A DNA stretch of 64,000 bases from Buttiauxella noackiae ATCC 51607 (lineage in GTDB: Bacteria; Pseudomonadota; Gammaproteobacteria; Enterobacterales; Enterobacteriaceae): contig NZ_LXEO01000008.1 in the NCBI RefSeq assembly GCF_001654865.1, positions 186,001 through 250,000 on the forward strand, in the 5' to 3' direction. Shown here in pieces: positions 39,629-47,205 of the stretch (its first letter is position 1; every line of letters begins with the position of its first letter). The notes beneath the pieces were generated by a model. That model searched no databases and was not told the DNA's origin. It was given only the letters and a program-made list of their open reading frames with translations. Position numbers and translations under genes: made by a program.

Positions 39629-41257
39629 ATGAAAGCAAATAACCACATCACAATTATCAGATCGTTTGTCGCTATTGGCGTTGCTTGTGCAATTTCTGGG
39701 GTCTGGGCTGCCAATGTGCCAGCAGGAACAGAACTGGCTACGAAACAGGAATTAGTACGTAACAACGGCAGTGAGCCAGCCTCGCTTGATCCTCATAAAG
39801 TCGAAAGTGATGTTGAGTTCAATCTTATTAGTGACTTCTTTGATGGGCTAGTGGCCGTGCGCAACGATGGCTCGATTGAACCTAGGCTTGCTGAAAAATG
39901 GGAAGAGAAAGACAACACCGTCTGGACATTTCATCTTCGCCCTGGCCTTAAATGGTCCAACGGTGAGCCGATTACTGCCGAAGATGTAGTCTGGAGCTGG
40001 CAACGCCTGGCCGACCCAAAAACCGCCTCCCCATATGCGAGTTATCTCGGTGGTATGCATATCGCGAATGCGGCGGATATTGCACTTGGAAAACAAGCCT
40101 CTGATACTTTGGGTGTTAAAGCGCTCGATGCCAATACGCTACAAATTACTCTGACACAACCGACGGCTGCTTTCCTTGCCATGCTGGCTCACCCATCTTT
40201 GGTGCCAGTTGATAAATCGGTTGTTGAGAAATTTGGTGATAAGTGGACGCAGCCGGGTAATTTCGTTAGCAGCGGTGCATATACGCTTTCACAATGGGTG
40301 GTGAACGAAAAAGTTATTGGCTTGCGTAACAAGCAGTACTGGGACGACAGCGACACCGTTATCAATAAAGTGACTTATTTGCCGATCGCGTCTGAAACTG
40401 CGGATATCAATCGCTATAAAGCGGGAGAGATAGACATTGTTTATACTTTGTCGCAAACACAGTTCGGCTCGTTAAAAAAATCCATTCCTGATCAGGTTCA
40501 TGTTACGCCGAAACTGGCGACTTATTATTACGAGTTCAACACCACCAAAGCGCCTTTCAATGATCCGCGTGTACGCCGGGCACTGAATATGGCGCTAGAT
40601 AAAGACATCATCGCTGAAAAAGTGTTAGGGCAGGGACAAATCCCTGCCTGGGTGGTCAGCCAGAAGAAAATTGGCGGTGTAGAGATAAAATCCCCTGAGT
40701 ACGCAAGCTGGAGCCATGAGAAGCGTGTAACTGAAGCCAAAAAACTGCTTGAAGAGGCGGGGTTCAATGCATCACATCCATTGAGTTTTAATTTGCTCTA
40801 CAACACCTCTGAAAATCACAAGCGTATAGCCATTGCAGTCAGCTCGATGTGGAGCAAAAATCTGGGTGTTGAAGCGAAGCTGCAAAATCAGGAATGGAAA
40901 ACCATGCTCGATACCATGCACAACGGGACATTTGACGTCGTGCGCTATGCGTGGATTGCTGATTATGACGATGCTTCCACCTTCCTGAATACCTTCCGTA
41001 CCGGTAATAGCGAGAATAACTCAAAGTTCAGTAATGCGGCTTACGATGAGGCGCTGGATAATGCGGCTAAGGCCGACAATGTTGCAGATCGCGGCAAGTT
41101 CTATCAGCAAGCCGAAGACCTGCTGGCGAAAGATGTGCCAGCCATTCCGGTCTACCACTATGTTTTAGTCCAGTTAGTGAAACCTTATGTCGGTGGGTAC
41201 GCGCCAAATAATCTTGGCTTCTATTACACCAAAGATATGTACATCAAAAAGCACTGA
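39629..41257 (+). CDS. OppA/MppA-type oligopeptide-binding protein (orphan)
   Basis: 542-residue periplasmic binding protein of the SBP_bac_5 family. The signal peptide ends near SGVWA (residue 27). The mature start VPAGTELATKQELVRNNGSEPASLDPHK, and later TYLPIASETADINRYKAGEID and VKPYVGGY, align well with OppA and MppA. No permease or ATPase gene lies nearby, so it probably shares the Opp or Dpp membrane complex, as MppA does for murein tripeptide. The actual ligand is not predictable. E. coli K-12 has no gene at this position between yccA and serT. Ribosome site AAGG with a long spacer. Confidence 0.88.
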   Translation: MKANNHITIIRSFVAIGVACAISGVWAANVPAGTELATKQELVRNNGSEPASLDPHKVESDVEFNLISDFFDGLVAVRNDGSIEPRLAEKWEEKDNTVWTFHLRPGLKWSNGEPITAEDVVWSWQRLADPKTASPYASYLGGMHIANAADIALGKQASDTLGVKALDANTLQITLTQPTAAFLAMLAHPSLVPVDKSVVEKFGDKWTQPGNFVSSGAYTLSQWVVNEKVIGLRNKQYWDDSDTVINKVTYLPIASETADINRYKAGEIDIVYTLSQTQFGSLKKSIPDQVHVTPKLATYYYEFNTTKAPFNDPRVRRALNMALDKDIIAEKVLGQGQIPAWVVSQKKIGGVEIKSPEYASWSHEKRVTEAKKLLEEAGFNASHPLSFNLLYNTSENHKRIAIAVSSMWSKNLGVEAKLQNQEWKTMLDTMHNGTFDVVRYAWIADYDDASTFLNTFRTGNSENNSKFSNAAYDEALDNAAKADNVADRGKFYQQAEDLLAKDVPAIPVYHYVLVQLVKPYVGGYAPNNLGFYYTKDMYIKKH

Positions 41258-41369
41258 TAGTGGGGCGGGAATAACAGGTAATATCTGCTGTTAAACCAAT
41301 CAAATTGTTGTAGTTTTACCCAAACGATACGGGATTGGTGATTAATCAGGCGAACGAACAAAATCGTGC

Positions 41370-41398
41370 TTTACATGAAGTATGGGGATGTTTATAGT
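41370..41398 (+). promoter_or_regulatory. serT copy 1 promoter
   Basis: -35 TTTACA and -10 TATAGT are 17 bp apart, followed by the GC-rich discriminator TCGCCTCG typical of stringently controlled stable-RNA promoters; the tRNA begins 11 bp after the -10. Confidence 0.85.
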
Positions 41399-41408
41399 TC
41401 GCCTCGTT

Positions 41409-41496
41409 GGAAGCGTGGCCGAGTGGTTGAAGGCACCGGTCTTGAAAACCGGCGATCCGAAAGGGTTCTAGAGTTCGAATCTCTACGCTTCCACCA
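41409..41496 (+). tRNA. serT: tRNA-Ser(UGA), copy 1
   Basis: 88 nt with encoded CCA. Acceptor GGAAGCG / CGCTTCC, anticodon loop CTTGAAA (anticodon TGA), long variable arm CGATCCGAAAGGGTTC, and T loop TTCGAAT. Reads UCA/UCG. The discriminator base before CCA is A, whereas E. coli serT has G. Confidence 0.97.
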
Positions 41497-41503
41497 ACAT
41501 TTC

Positions 41504-41535
41504 AGCCCCAGCTTAGAAATAAGCTGGGGCTTTTT
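41504..41535 (+). terminator. serT copy 1 terminator
   Basis: AGCCCCAGCTT / AAGCTGGGGCT, a perfect 11-bp stem followed by TTTTTC. Confidence 0.92.
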
Positions 41536-41609
41536 CGTTTCTATTTGTTGATGTTTCAAACAAATAAACCAGATTTGATGATTTTTCAGGCGAACGAACA
41601 AAATCGCTC

Positions 41610-41638
41610 TTTACATGCAGTTTGGGTATGTTTATAGT
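41610..41638 (+). promoter_or_regulatory. serT copy 2 promoter
   Basis: Same TTTACA -17 bp- TATAGT promoter and GC-rich discriminator as copy 1, with a few spacer substitutions. Confidence 0.85.
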
Positions 41639-41648
41639 TCGCCTCGTT

Positions 41649-41736
41649 GGAAGCGTGGCCGAGTGGTTGAAGGCACCGGTCTTGAAAACCGGCGATCCGA
41701 AAGGGTTCTAGAGTTCGAATCTCTACGCTTCCACCA
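41649..41736 (+). tRNA. serT: tRNA-Ser(UGA), copy 2
   Basis: Base-for-base identical to copy 1 over all 88 nt, including the A discriminator. In E. coli there is a single serT. Confidence 0.97.
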
Positions 41737-41743
41737 ACATTTT

Positions 41744-41775
41744 AGCCCCAGCTTAGAAATAAGCTGGGGCTTTTT
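41744..41775 (+). terminator. serT copy 2 terminator
   Basis: Same perfect AGCCCCAGCTT / AAGCTGGGGCT hairpin and T tract as copy 1. Confidence 0.92.
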
Positions 41776-41868
41776 CGTTTCTGTCGTTTACCACTCCAGG
41801 CTTACCCCTTCATCAGCAACGCTTCACCCACCAGTTCTGATATCAGCGCTTTTTAAATCATCTGCAAG

Positions 41869-41905
41869 GTTGATCACATAATGATCAATTTAAAAAATGA
41901 TCAAC
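41869..41905 (+). promoter_or_regulatory. Triple TGATCA inverted repeats upstream of the gntR operon
   Basis: GTTGATCA, ATGATCAA and TGATCAAC occur within 37 bp, with outer arms GTTGATCA and TGATCAAC exactly complementary. This is either an operator or the region around a promoter; the protein that binds is unknown. Confidence 0.45.
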
Positions 41906-41938
41906 ATCACATTAATATTTCATTAACATATCTACCAT

Positions 41939-41970
41939 TGGTATTACCACTACAGACCACTGGTAATATT
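41939..41970 (+). promoter_or_regulatory. Probable autoregulatory GntR/FadR-type operators
   Basis: TGGTATTACCA (41939-41949) fits the TNGTNNNACNA pattern of FadR-subfamily operators, and a second half TGGTAATA follows at 41961-41968, ending just before the regulator's start codon. Binding by the product of the next gene is inferred. Confidence 0.6.
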
Positions 41971-41972
41971 GT

Positions 41973-42716
41973 ATGCAAATCAGTCGTGAAAAGACGGAAC
42001 ACATCAGCGGCTACGACAGGGTTGTTAAATTTTTGCGTGAGCAATTACTTTCCGGAGAGCTCAAAGCTGGAGACAGTTTGCTGCCTGAACGCGACCTCTC
42101 TGCAAGGCTTGGGGTTAGCCGGCCAGTATTACGTGAGGCGCTAAGAGCATTAGCTATGATCGGTGCTGTAGAAATCCGGCATGGAGTGGGGACGGTTGTA
42201 ACTAAACCAGATGTCTCCATCCTGGGCGAGTTTTTCACCTTTGTTCTGGCACACCAGCCAAACGTGGTTGATGACGTGATGCAGGCACGTATCGCGATTG
42301 AACGCCAGGCAACGCGCCTTGCCTGCCGCAGGGCTGTTCAGAGTGATTACGACCGCCTGGCCGCATGTCTTAGCGATATCGTCGATACCATCCATATTCC
42401 TGAATCAGGCGGTCTTGCTGATTTTCGTTTCCATGAAGCCATCGTTAATGCTTCAGGCTCCCCAACGCTTATCAATATGTATCAATCGATCAGTGTGCTG
42501 ATGCATCGATCCCACCTCGACAGACGCGAACAGATTATTCAACTCGAAGGTATTGAAGAGTTTCTTATCGATCACCATCGCGCCATTTTTGCCGCCATCG
42601 TCGATCGCAACGAAGAAAAAGCCGATGAATTACTGGGCCGCCATTTTGAGATTGGGGCCGATTTTCGCCGTCGCGCCACCATTCGCATGGTAGGCGGAGC
42701 CCCATTTGCAAACTAA
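41973..42716 (+). CDS. GntR-family regulator, FadR/FCD subfamily
   Basis: 247-residue repressor-type protein. The N-terminal winged helix (about 12-80) includes LLPERDLSARLGVSRPVLREALRAL and EIRHGVGTVV. The C-terminal FCD effector domain (about 95-225) has the metal-type histidines in DFRFHEAIV, DHHRAIF and LGRHFEIG. FCD members usually sense organic acids and repress an adjacent operon. It is followed 23 bp later by an isomerase-dehydrogenase-transporter operon on the same strand, so it almost surely controls that operon and itself. The inducer is unknown. Confidence 0.88.
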   Translation: MQISREKTEHISGYDRVVKFLREQLLSGELKAGDSLLPERDLSARLGVSRPVLREALRALAMIGAVEIRHGVGTVVTKPDVSILGEFFTFVLAHQPNVVDDVMQARIAIERQATRLACRRAVQSDYDRLAACLSDIVDTIHIPESGGLADFRFHEAIVNASGSPTLINMYQSISVLMHRSHLDRREQIIQLEGIEEFLIDHHRAIFAAIVDRNEEKADELLGRHFEIGADFRRRATIRMVGGAPFAN

Positions 42717-42739
42717 AACTCACTCAAAAGGAAAGACAG

Positions 42740-43186
42740 ATGCAGATAGTAATTGGTAGCGATCATGCCGGATTTCATCTCAAACAAGAACTCTCTCAAT
42801 GGCTACGCCAGTGTGGGTATGAACTCGAAGATATTGGTAGTCATGACCCGGAACCTGTGGATTTTCCTGATATTTCTTACGCTTTATGCAGCAAAGTCCG
42901 TGAGGGTAACGGAAAACGCGGAATCCTGGTGTGTGGTACCGGTGTGGGCGCGGTGATTGCGTCAAATAAGGTGAAAGGTATTCGTGCCGCTGTCTGCCAT
43001 GACGTCCATTCAGCACATCAGTCTGTCGAACACGATGACGTCAACGTCATGTGCATTGGCGCGCAAATTGTTGGCCCGTGGCTGGCTCGCGATCTCATTG
43101 CTGCTTTTTTAGAGGCTGAGTTTGTCCAGGATGCCGACTTCATTCGTCGCGTAGAGAAGTTATCCCAGCTTGAGCAATCCAACTAA
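42740..43186 (+). CDS. RpiB/LacAB-family sugar-phosphate isomerase
   Basis: 148 residues, the family length. IGSDHAGFHLKQEL carries the substrate-binding Asp-His, and VCGTGVGAVIASNK contains the catalytic Cys65. The RpiB segment HNDTN of E. coli reads HDDVN here (98-102), and the Arg before it is a Glu. This is therefore a divergent paralogue, probably acting on an aldose/ketose phosphate or related acid other than ribose 5-phosphate. Ribosome site AAAGGAAAG. It lies in the middle of a catabolic operon, not with pentose-phosphate genes. Confidence 0.85.
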   Translation: MQIVIGSDHAGFHLKQELSQWLRQCGYELEDIGSHDPEPVDFPDISYALCSKVREGNGKRGILVCGTGVGAVIASNKVKGIRAAVCHDVHSAHQSVEHDDVNVMCIGAQIVGPWLARDLIAAFLEAEFVQDADFIRRVEKLSQLEQSN

Positions 43187-43207
43187 TTAGCAGCAAGGAG
43201 AATGATG

Positions 43208-44107
43208 ATGAATAACAATATTTCCGGCATCGTTGGTTTTCTAGGTTTAGGTGTAATGGGGCGGGAAATGGCCCGTAACCTTGCTCAAGCAGGCTTTACC
43301 GTACGCGCTTTTGACATTATCCCTGGTGCCGGTGATGCATTGCGCTCGTTTGGCGTAGAAATTGTCTCCGAGATTAGCGCTGTAACCCGCGACGCCGATA
43401 TTGTCATTTCCATGCTGCCGGATACACCCCAGGTTGAAGATATTGTTCGTGGGTCCGACGGGTTGTTGTCCAATCCTCCTCGCGGAAAGTTGTTTGTCGA
43501 TATGAGTACCATCGCTCCAGAAGCTACGCGAAAGTTAAGCCAGGAACTATTAGCCGTCGGGGTCACTATGCTTGATGCCCCCGTTTCCGGAGGCCCAATT
43601 GGTGCTAAAAACGGCACGTTGAGCATCATGGTCGGCGGTGACGCTGGTGGGTTTGAACAAGCCACTCCTTATCTCAAAGCAATGGGCACCACTTTGAACC
43701 ACGTTGGGGCATCTGGTGCCGGGCAGACCGTCAAACTCTGCAATCAGCTTATCTGCGGTATCAATATTCAGGCTATTTGTGAAGCGCTGGCTCTGGCACG
43801 AGCCTGGAATATCGATTTGCCACAAATGCGTGAAGTGTTGCTCGGTGGATCTGCAGCTTCATGGATGCTTGATAAGCTCGGGCCGGCGATGATCGAAGGG
43901 GATGTTTCGGCTGGTTTTCGTATTGACCTGATGATGAAAGATCTTCGTCTGGTGCTGGAAGCTGCGCAAAAACACCCGGTACCACTTCCCGCCACCGCGC
44001 TGGTTGCCACTCAGTATCAAAACGCACAGGCATACGGTGAAGGGGCAAATGGTAATCAGGCGCTATTCAAGGTTTATGACCGTCTAACCGGTCAGCAGAC
44101 TCTTTGA
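43208..44107 (+). CDS. Beta-hydroxyacid dehydrogenase (3-hydroxyisobutyrate / tartronate-semialdehyde reductase family)
   Basis: 299 residues. The N-terminal Rossmann NAD(P) site is GFLGLGVMGREMARNLAQAG, followed by the substrate loop DAPVSGGPIGAKNGTLSIMVGG and the catalytic lysine Lys176 with Asn179 in GAGQTVKLCNQ. The family oxidises or reduces small hydroxy acids such as tartronate semialdehyde, 3-hydroxyisobutyrate and four-carbon sugar acids; the substrate here is unknown. Three ATGs in a row occur at 43202, 43205 and 43208; AGGAG at 43196-43200 is best spaced for 43208. Confidence 0.88.
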   Translation: MNNNISGIVGFLGLGVMGREMARNLAQAGFTVRAFDIIPGAGDALRSFGVEIVSEISAVTRDADIVISMLPDTPQVEDIVRGSDGLLSNPPRGKLFVDMSTIAPEATRKLSQELLAVGVTMLDAPVSGGPIGAKNGTLSIMVGGDAGGFEQATPYLKAMGTTLNHVGASGAGQTVKLCNQLICGINIQAICEALALARAWNIDLPQMREVLLGGSAASWMLDKLGPAMIEGDVSAGFRIDLMMKDLRLVLEAAQKHPVPLPATALVATQYQNAQAYGEGANGNQALFKVYDRLTGQQTL

Positions 44108-44130
44108 CCAAATGACATAGGTGAAAAATA

Positions 44131-44808
44131 ATGGTCCTTGATTTCACTGCAATTTTTTCGCAATGGCAGCTGCTGATCGACGGTGCATTGTTAACTGCGA
44201 AACTTGCCATGGTTACCACGGTGACCGGTTTTCTTATCGGTACGCTCTGTGCCATTGCACGGCGTTCTCAATCTGTATTTTGTGCAAGAGTCGCGGCCAT
44301 CTACGTCGAGTCGATCCGCAATACGCCGTTTCTGGTGCAGATATTCCTGGTTTACTTCGGTCTGTCTAGCCTGGGGTTTTCATTTACGGCGTTCACCGTC
44401 TCCGTTATTGCCTTAACGATAAACGTCGGTGCTTATACAGCTGAAATCATGCGCGCAGGATTTGAATCCATCCATAAGGGGCAGTGGGAAGCGGCTGAGA
44501 CACTTGGGTTAACTAAATGGCAGCAATATTGGCATGTGGCACTGCGCCCTGCGATTGAGCGTGTATATCCATCGCTGACCAGCCAGTTCATTCTTTTAAT
44601 GCTGGCCTCTTCAGTCACATCGCAAATCTCTGCTGAAGAACTGACGGCAACCGCCAACTTCATACAATCAGAGACTTATCGCCCCTTTGAAACCTTCTTC
44701 ATTGTGGCAGGCATCTATATTGCACTTTCTATGCTGATGCGCCTGGTCTTTTGGTTGTTTGGGCTGGCAATTTTTCCTCGCCGTCGCCGACTTGGCACCA
44801 CGATTTAG
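44131..44808 (+). CDS. Polar amino acid-type ABC transporter permease 1
   Basis: 225-residue inner-membrane permease of the HisM/HisQ family with about five helices. The family motif SIRNTPFLVQIFLVYFGL and the ATPase-contacting EAA loop WEAAETLGLTKWQQYWHVALRPA are present. Second of two half-permeases with the next gene. The PAAT class imports amino acids and related opines or derivatives. Starts 23 bp after the dehydrogenase. Confidence 0.9.
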   Translation: MVLDFTAIFSQWQLLIDGALLTAKLAMVTTVTGFLIGTLCAIARRSQSVFCARVAAIYVESIRNTPFLVQIFLVYFGLSSLGFSFTAFTVSVIALTINVGAYTAEIMRAGFESIHKGQWEAAETLGLTKWQQYWHVALRPAIERVYPSLTSQFILLMLASSVTSQISAEELTATANFIQSETYRPFETFFIVAGIYIALSMLMRLVFWLFGLAIFPRRRRLGTTI

Positions 44809-44821
44809 GGAGGACTGATAG

Positions 44822-45508
44822 ATGAATATTCCCCTCAACTTTGCCCATATCCAATTCTTGCTCGAAGGCACGTTATGGACGATTAATTTATCGCTGATGG
44901 CTTTTATCGGCGGTGGATTGATGGGTTTTCTTATTGCACTTGGACGTATTGCCCCCGTCAGACCGCTGCGTTTACTGGTCAGCCTGTGGGTTCAGCTGAT
45001 TCAGGGAACACCGTTGCTGATCATCATGTTTATGATCTATTTCGGTTTGCCGCAGCTCGGTTTTTCAATCTCACCACTGCTGGCTGCGGGCGTTTCCCTC
45101 ACTATTTATGCCAGCGCTTATCTTGGTGAAATTTGGCGGGGATGCATTCAGTCTGTTCCTCGCGCGCAGTGGGAGGCCGCTGAATGTCTGGCGCTGTCAC
45201 GCACACAGCGCATGTTTAAAGTTATTTTGCCACAGGCCATCAAACTGGCGACGCCACCGACGGTGGGGTTCTCTGTACAAATTATCAAAAACACTTCGCT
45301 GGCATCCGTTGTCGGGTTTGTCGAATTGGCTCGCGCAGGTCAGTTAATTAACAACTCTATTTTTGAGCCTTTCATTATTTATCTCATTGTTGCAGCTGTG
45401 TATTTCTGTCTCTGCTTCCCGGTATCTGTATTAAGCCGAAGGCTGGAGCGGGGCGCTCCTGAGAAAAAAGCCAAATTATTGCAACCTGCTACTCCACGAA
45501 TCACTTAA
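44822..45508 (+). CDS. Polar amino acid-type ABC transporter permease 2
   Basis: 228-residue paralogue of the preceding permease, with LIQGTPLLIIMFMIYFGLPQLG and EAA loop WEAAECLALSRTQRMFKVILPQA. Probably forms a heterodimer with it. AGGGAGGA upstream gives a strong ribosome site; the spacing is 13 bp from the first permease. Confidence 0.9.
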   Translation: MNIPLNFAHIQFLLEGTLWTINLSLMAFIGGGLMGFLIALGRIAPVRPLRLLVSLWVQLIQGTPLLIIMFMIYFGLPQLGFSISPLLAAGVSLTIYASAYLGEIWRGCIQSVPRAQWEAAECLALSRTQRMFKVILPQAIKLATPPTVGFSVQIIKNTSLASVVGFVELARAGQLINNSIFEPFIIYLIVAAVYFCLCFPVSVLSRRLERGAPEKKAKLLQPATPRIT

Positions 45509-45526
45509 GCGCTGAAGGTAATCAAT

Positions 45527-46252
45527 ATGTCCATTATTACATTGAGCAATGTGCAAAAGAGCTTCGGCCCTAACCCGGTGCTTAAGGACGTCTCTTTTTC
45601 TGTTAATCAAGGTCAGGTCATCGCACTTATTGGTGCCAGCGGCTCAGGAAAAAGCACTGCACTTCGTTGTATTGACCGCCTGGAAACTATTGACGGCGGT
45701 AGCATCGAGGTCTGCGGGCATAAAGTCGAAGATCCGCGCCTTGATTTACGTAAGCTGCGTCAGGATGTGGGTATCGTGTTTCAGAGCTACAACCTGTTCC
45801 CCCATTTGACGATTGAGCAAAACATTACACTCGGCCCGGTGTCGGTGAAGAAAATGCCGAAAGCAGAAGCCAGAAGATTAGCGCTGTCGGTACTTGAGCA
45901 GGTCGGGCTGGCTGACAAAGCCGAGAGTTATCCGGAACAGCTTTCAGGTGGGCAACAGCAACGTGCTGCCATTGCCCGTTCGTTGGCGATGAAACCGAAA
46001 GTCATGCTATTCGATGAAGTGACATCTGCGTTAGATCCCAAACTCACAGGCGAAGTGTTGCGGGTTATTGAGCGGCTGGCCGGTAGCGGCATGACCATGA
46101 TCATGGTGACCCATGAGATGAACTTTGCACGCCGGGTTGCCGATAAAGTAATTTTTATGCACCAGGGAACTGTACATGAAAGCGGCACGGTAGCCATTTT
46201 GAAAACGCCGTCTACTGAGGCGCTGCAGGAGTTTGTTTCAAACGATCTTTGA
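45527..46252 (+). CDS. Polar amino acid-type ABC transporter ATP-binding protein
   Basis: 241-residue ATPase of the HisP/GlnQ group: Walker A GASGSGKST (about 36-44), the Q-loop FQSYNLFPHLT, signature LSGGQQQR, Walker B VMLFDEVTSALD and the H-loop MVTHEMNFARRVADKV. Powers the transporter formed by the two preceding permeases and the following binding protein. Confidence 0.92.
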   Translation: MSIITLSNVQKSFGPNPVLKDVSFSVNQGQVIALIGASGSGKSTALRCIDRLETIDGGSIEVCGHKVEDPRLDLRKLRQDVGIVFQSYNLFPHLTIEQNITLGPVSVKKMPKAEARRLALSVLEQVGLADKAESYPEQLSGGQQQRAAIARSLAMKPKVMLFDEVTSALDPKLTGEVLRVIERLAGSGMTMIMVTHEMNFARRVADKVIFMHQGTVHESGTVAILKTPSTEALQEFVSNDL

Positions 46253-46296
46253 CAGAAAAAACTGTTTTAGCCCTATACGCAATCAGGAGAATAACA

Positions 46297-47091
46297 ATGA
46301 ACCCTACAAAAAACATCGCATTGCTCGCAACATTGCTCTGTGCCTCTTTGTCATTACCTGCCCTGGCAAACACGCTCGAGGATATTCAGAAACGCGGAGA
46401 GCTACGAGTCGCAACGGATATGGCTATTCCGCCATCGGGGATGCTGGATGCCTCAATGAAACCTGTCGGTTCTGATGTCGAGACTGCAGAGCTGTTGGCC
46501 AAGGACTGGGGTTTGAAGCTTAAGTTTATCGAAACCACGGGGCCAACCCGAATTCCAAACTTACAAACGGGTAAAGCGGATATTGTGATATCGACGCTGT
46601 CAGTCACGCCTCAGAGAGCAGAGGTTATTGATTTCACCAGAGCCTATGCAGGTTTGCGCTCAGTCATCGCGGCACCCGCTGCCACTAAAATAAGTGACTG
46701 GAACGATCTTAAAGGGCGTGCCATCACGGTTACACGCGGCACGACACAGGACTCAATGTTAAGCAAAGATGCAATGAAGAAGGGTTATACGCTCCAGCGT
46801 TATGATGACGATGCAACGTTGGTCACCGCCGCCGTCAGCGGGCAGGCTTACGCCGTTGCAACGTCAGCGACACTCGTTAACCAGATAAAAAAACAGAATC
46901 CAAAGCTGAATTTTGAGCCAAAGATGACGCTGACTGTATTTGATTTGGCGATTGGGCTGCAAAAAAACCAGCCTGAGTTGAAAGAAAAACTTAATGAGTG
47001 GATCGAAACTAATATTAAAAATGGAAAGTTAAATGCTATATACGAAAAGTATCATGGCGAACCCATTCCGCAGGAAATATTGAATCGCTAA
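46297..47091 (+). CDS. Polar amino acid-type ABC transporter substrate-binding protein
   Basis: 264 residues from the start at 46297. The signal peptide MNPTKNIALLATLLCASLSLPALA is followed by NTLEDIQKRGELRVATDMAIPPSG, the typical start of SBP family 3. PLQTGKADIVIS-like NLQTGKADIVISTLSVTPQRAEVIDFTRAY is the family signature. AGGAGA lies 6 bp before the ATG; an earlier in-frame ATG at 46249 lies inside the ATPase end and would spoil the signal peptide. It is the last gene of the operon, though binding proteins usually come first. The ligand is unknown. Confidence 0.9.
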   Translation: MNPTKNIALLATLLCASLSLPALANTLEDIQKRGELRVATDMAIPPSGMLDASMKPVGSDVETAELLAKDWGLKLKFIETTGPTRIPNLQTGKADIVISTLSVTPQRAEVIDFTRAYAGLRSVIAAPAATKISDWNDLKGRAITVTRGTTQDSMLSKDAMKKGYTLQRYDDDATLVTAAVSGQAYAVATSATLVNQIKKQNPKLNFEPKMTLTVFDLAIGLQKNQPELKEKLNEWIETNIKNGKLNAIYEKYHGEPIPQEILNR

Positions 47092-47142
47092 GGAATTTAC
47101 GTAATTTAAAATCAAACGGTAATCGCAGGGCTAATGCTCCAC

Positions 47143-47201
47143 GCGCCCATATTTAAACTTGCTGAATATATCTGGCAATTAAGAATATGGGCGCTATTTT
47201 T
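47143..47201 (+). terminator. Terminator-like hairpin after the transporter operon
   Basis: GCGCCCATAT (47143-47152) pairs perfectly with ATATGGGCGC (47185-47194), followed by TATTTTTACC. The loop is long (32 nt). Located 51 bp past the binding-protein stop and just before the convergent HD-GYP gene. Confidence 0.6.
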
Positions 47202-47205
47202 ACCA

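Larger units (their letters stand above)
41346..41542 (+). repeat. serT duplication unit, copy 1
   Basis: A 197-bp block holding promoter, tRNA-Ser and terminator, repeated 240 bp downstream with only scattered differences outside the tRNA. It begins CAGGCGAACGAACAAAATCG and ends TTTTTCGTTTCT. Confidence 0.9.
41586..41782 (+). repeat. serT duplication unit, copy 2
   Basis: Second copy of the 197-bp block at 41346-41542. Differences are confined to the promoter spacer and spacer-terminator joint; the tRNA itself is identical. Confidence 0.9.

Noticed and set aside
41366-41881. Two short ORFs with nearly identical proteins over the serT region
   Set aside because: They are read through the two tRNA-Ser genes and their terminators; the repetition of the protein comes from the tRNA duplication.
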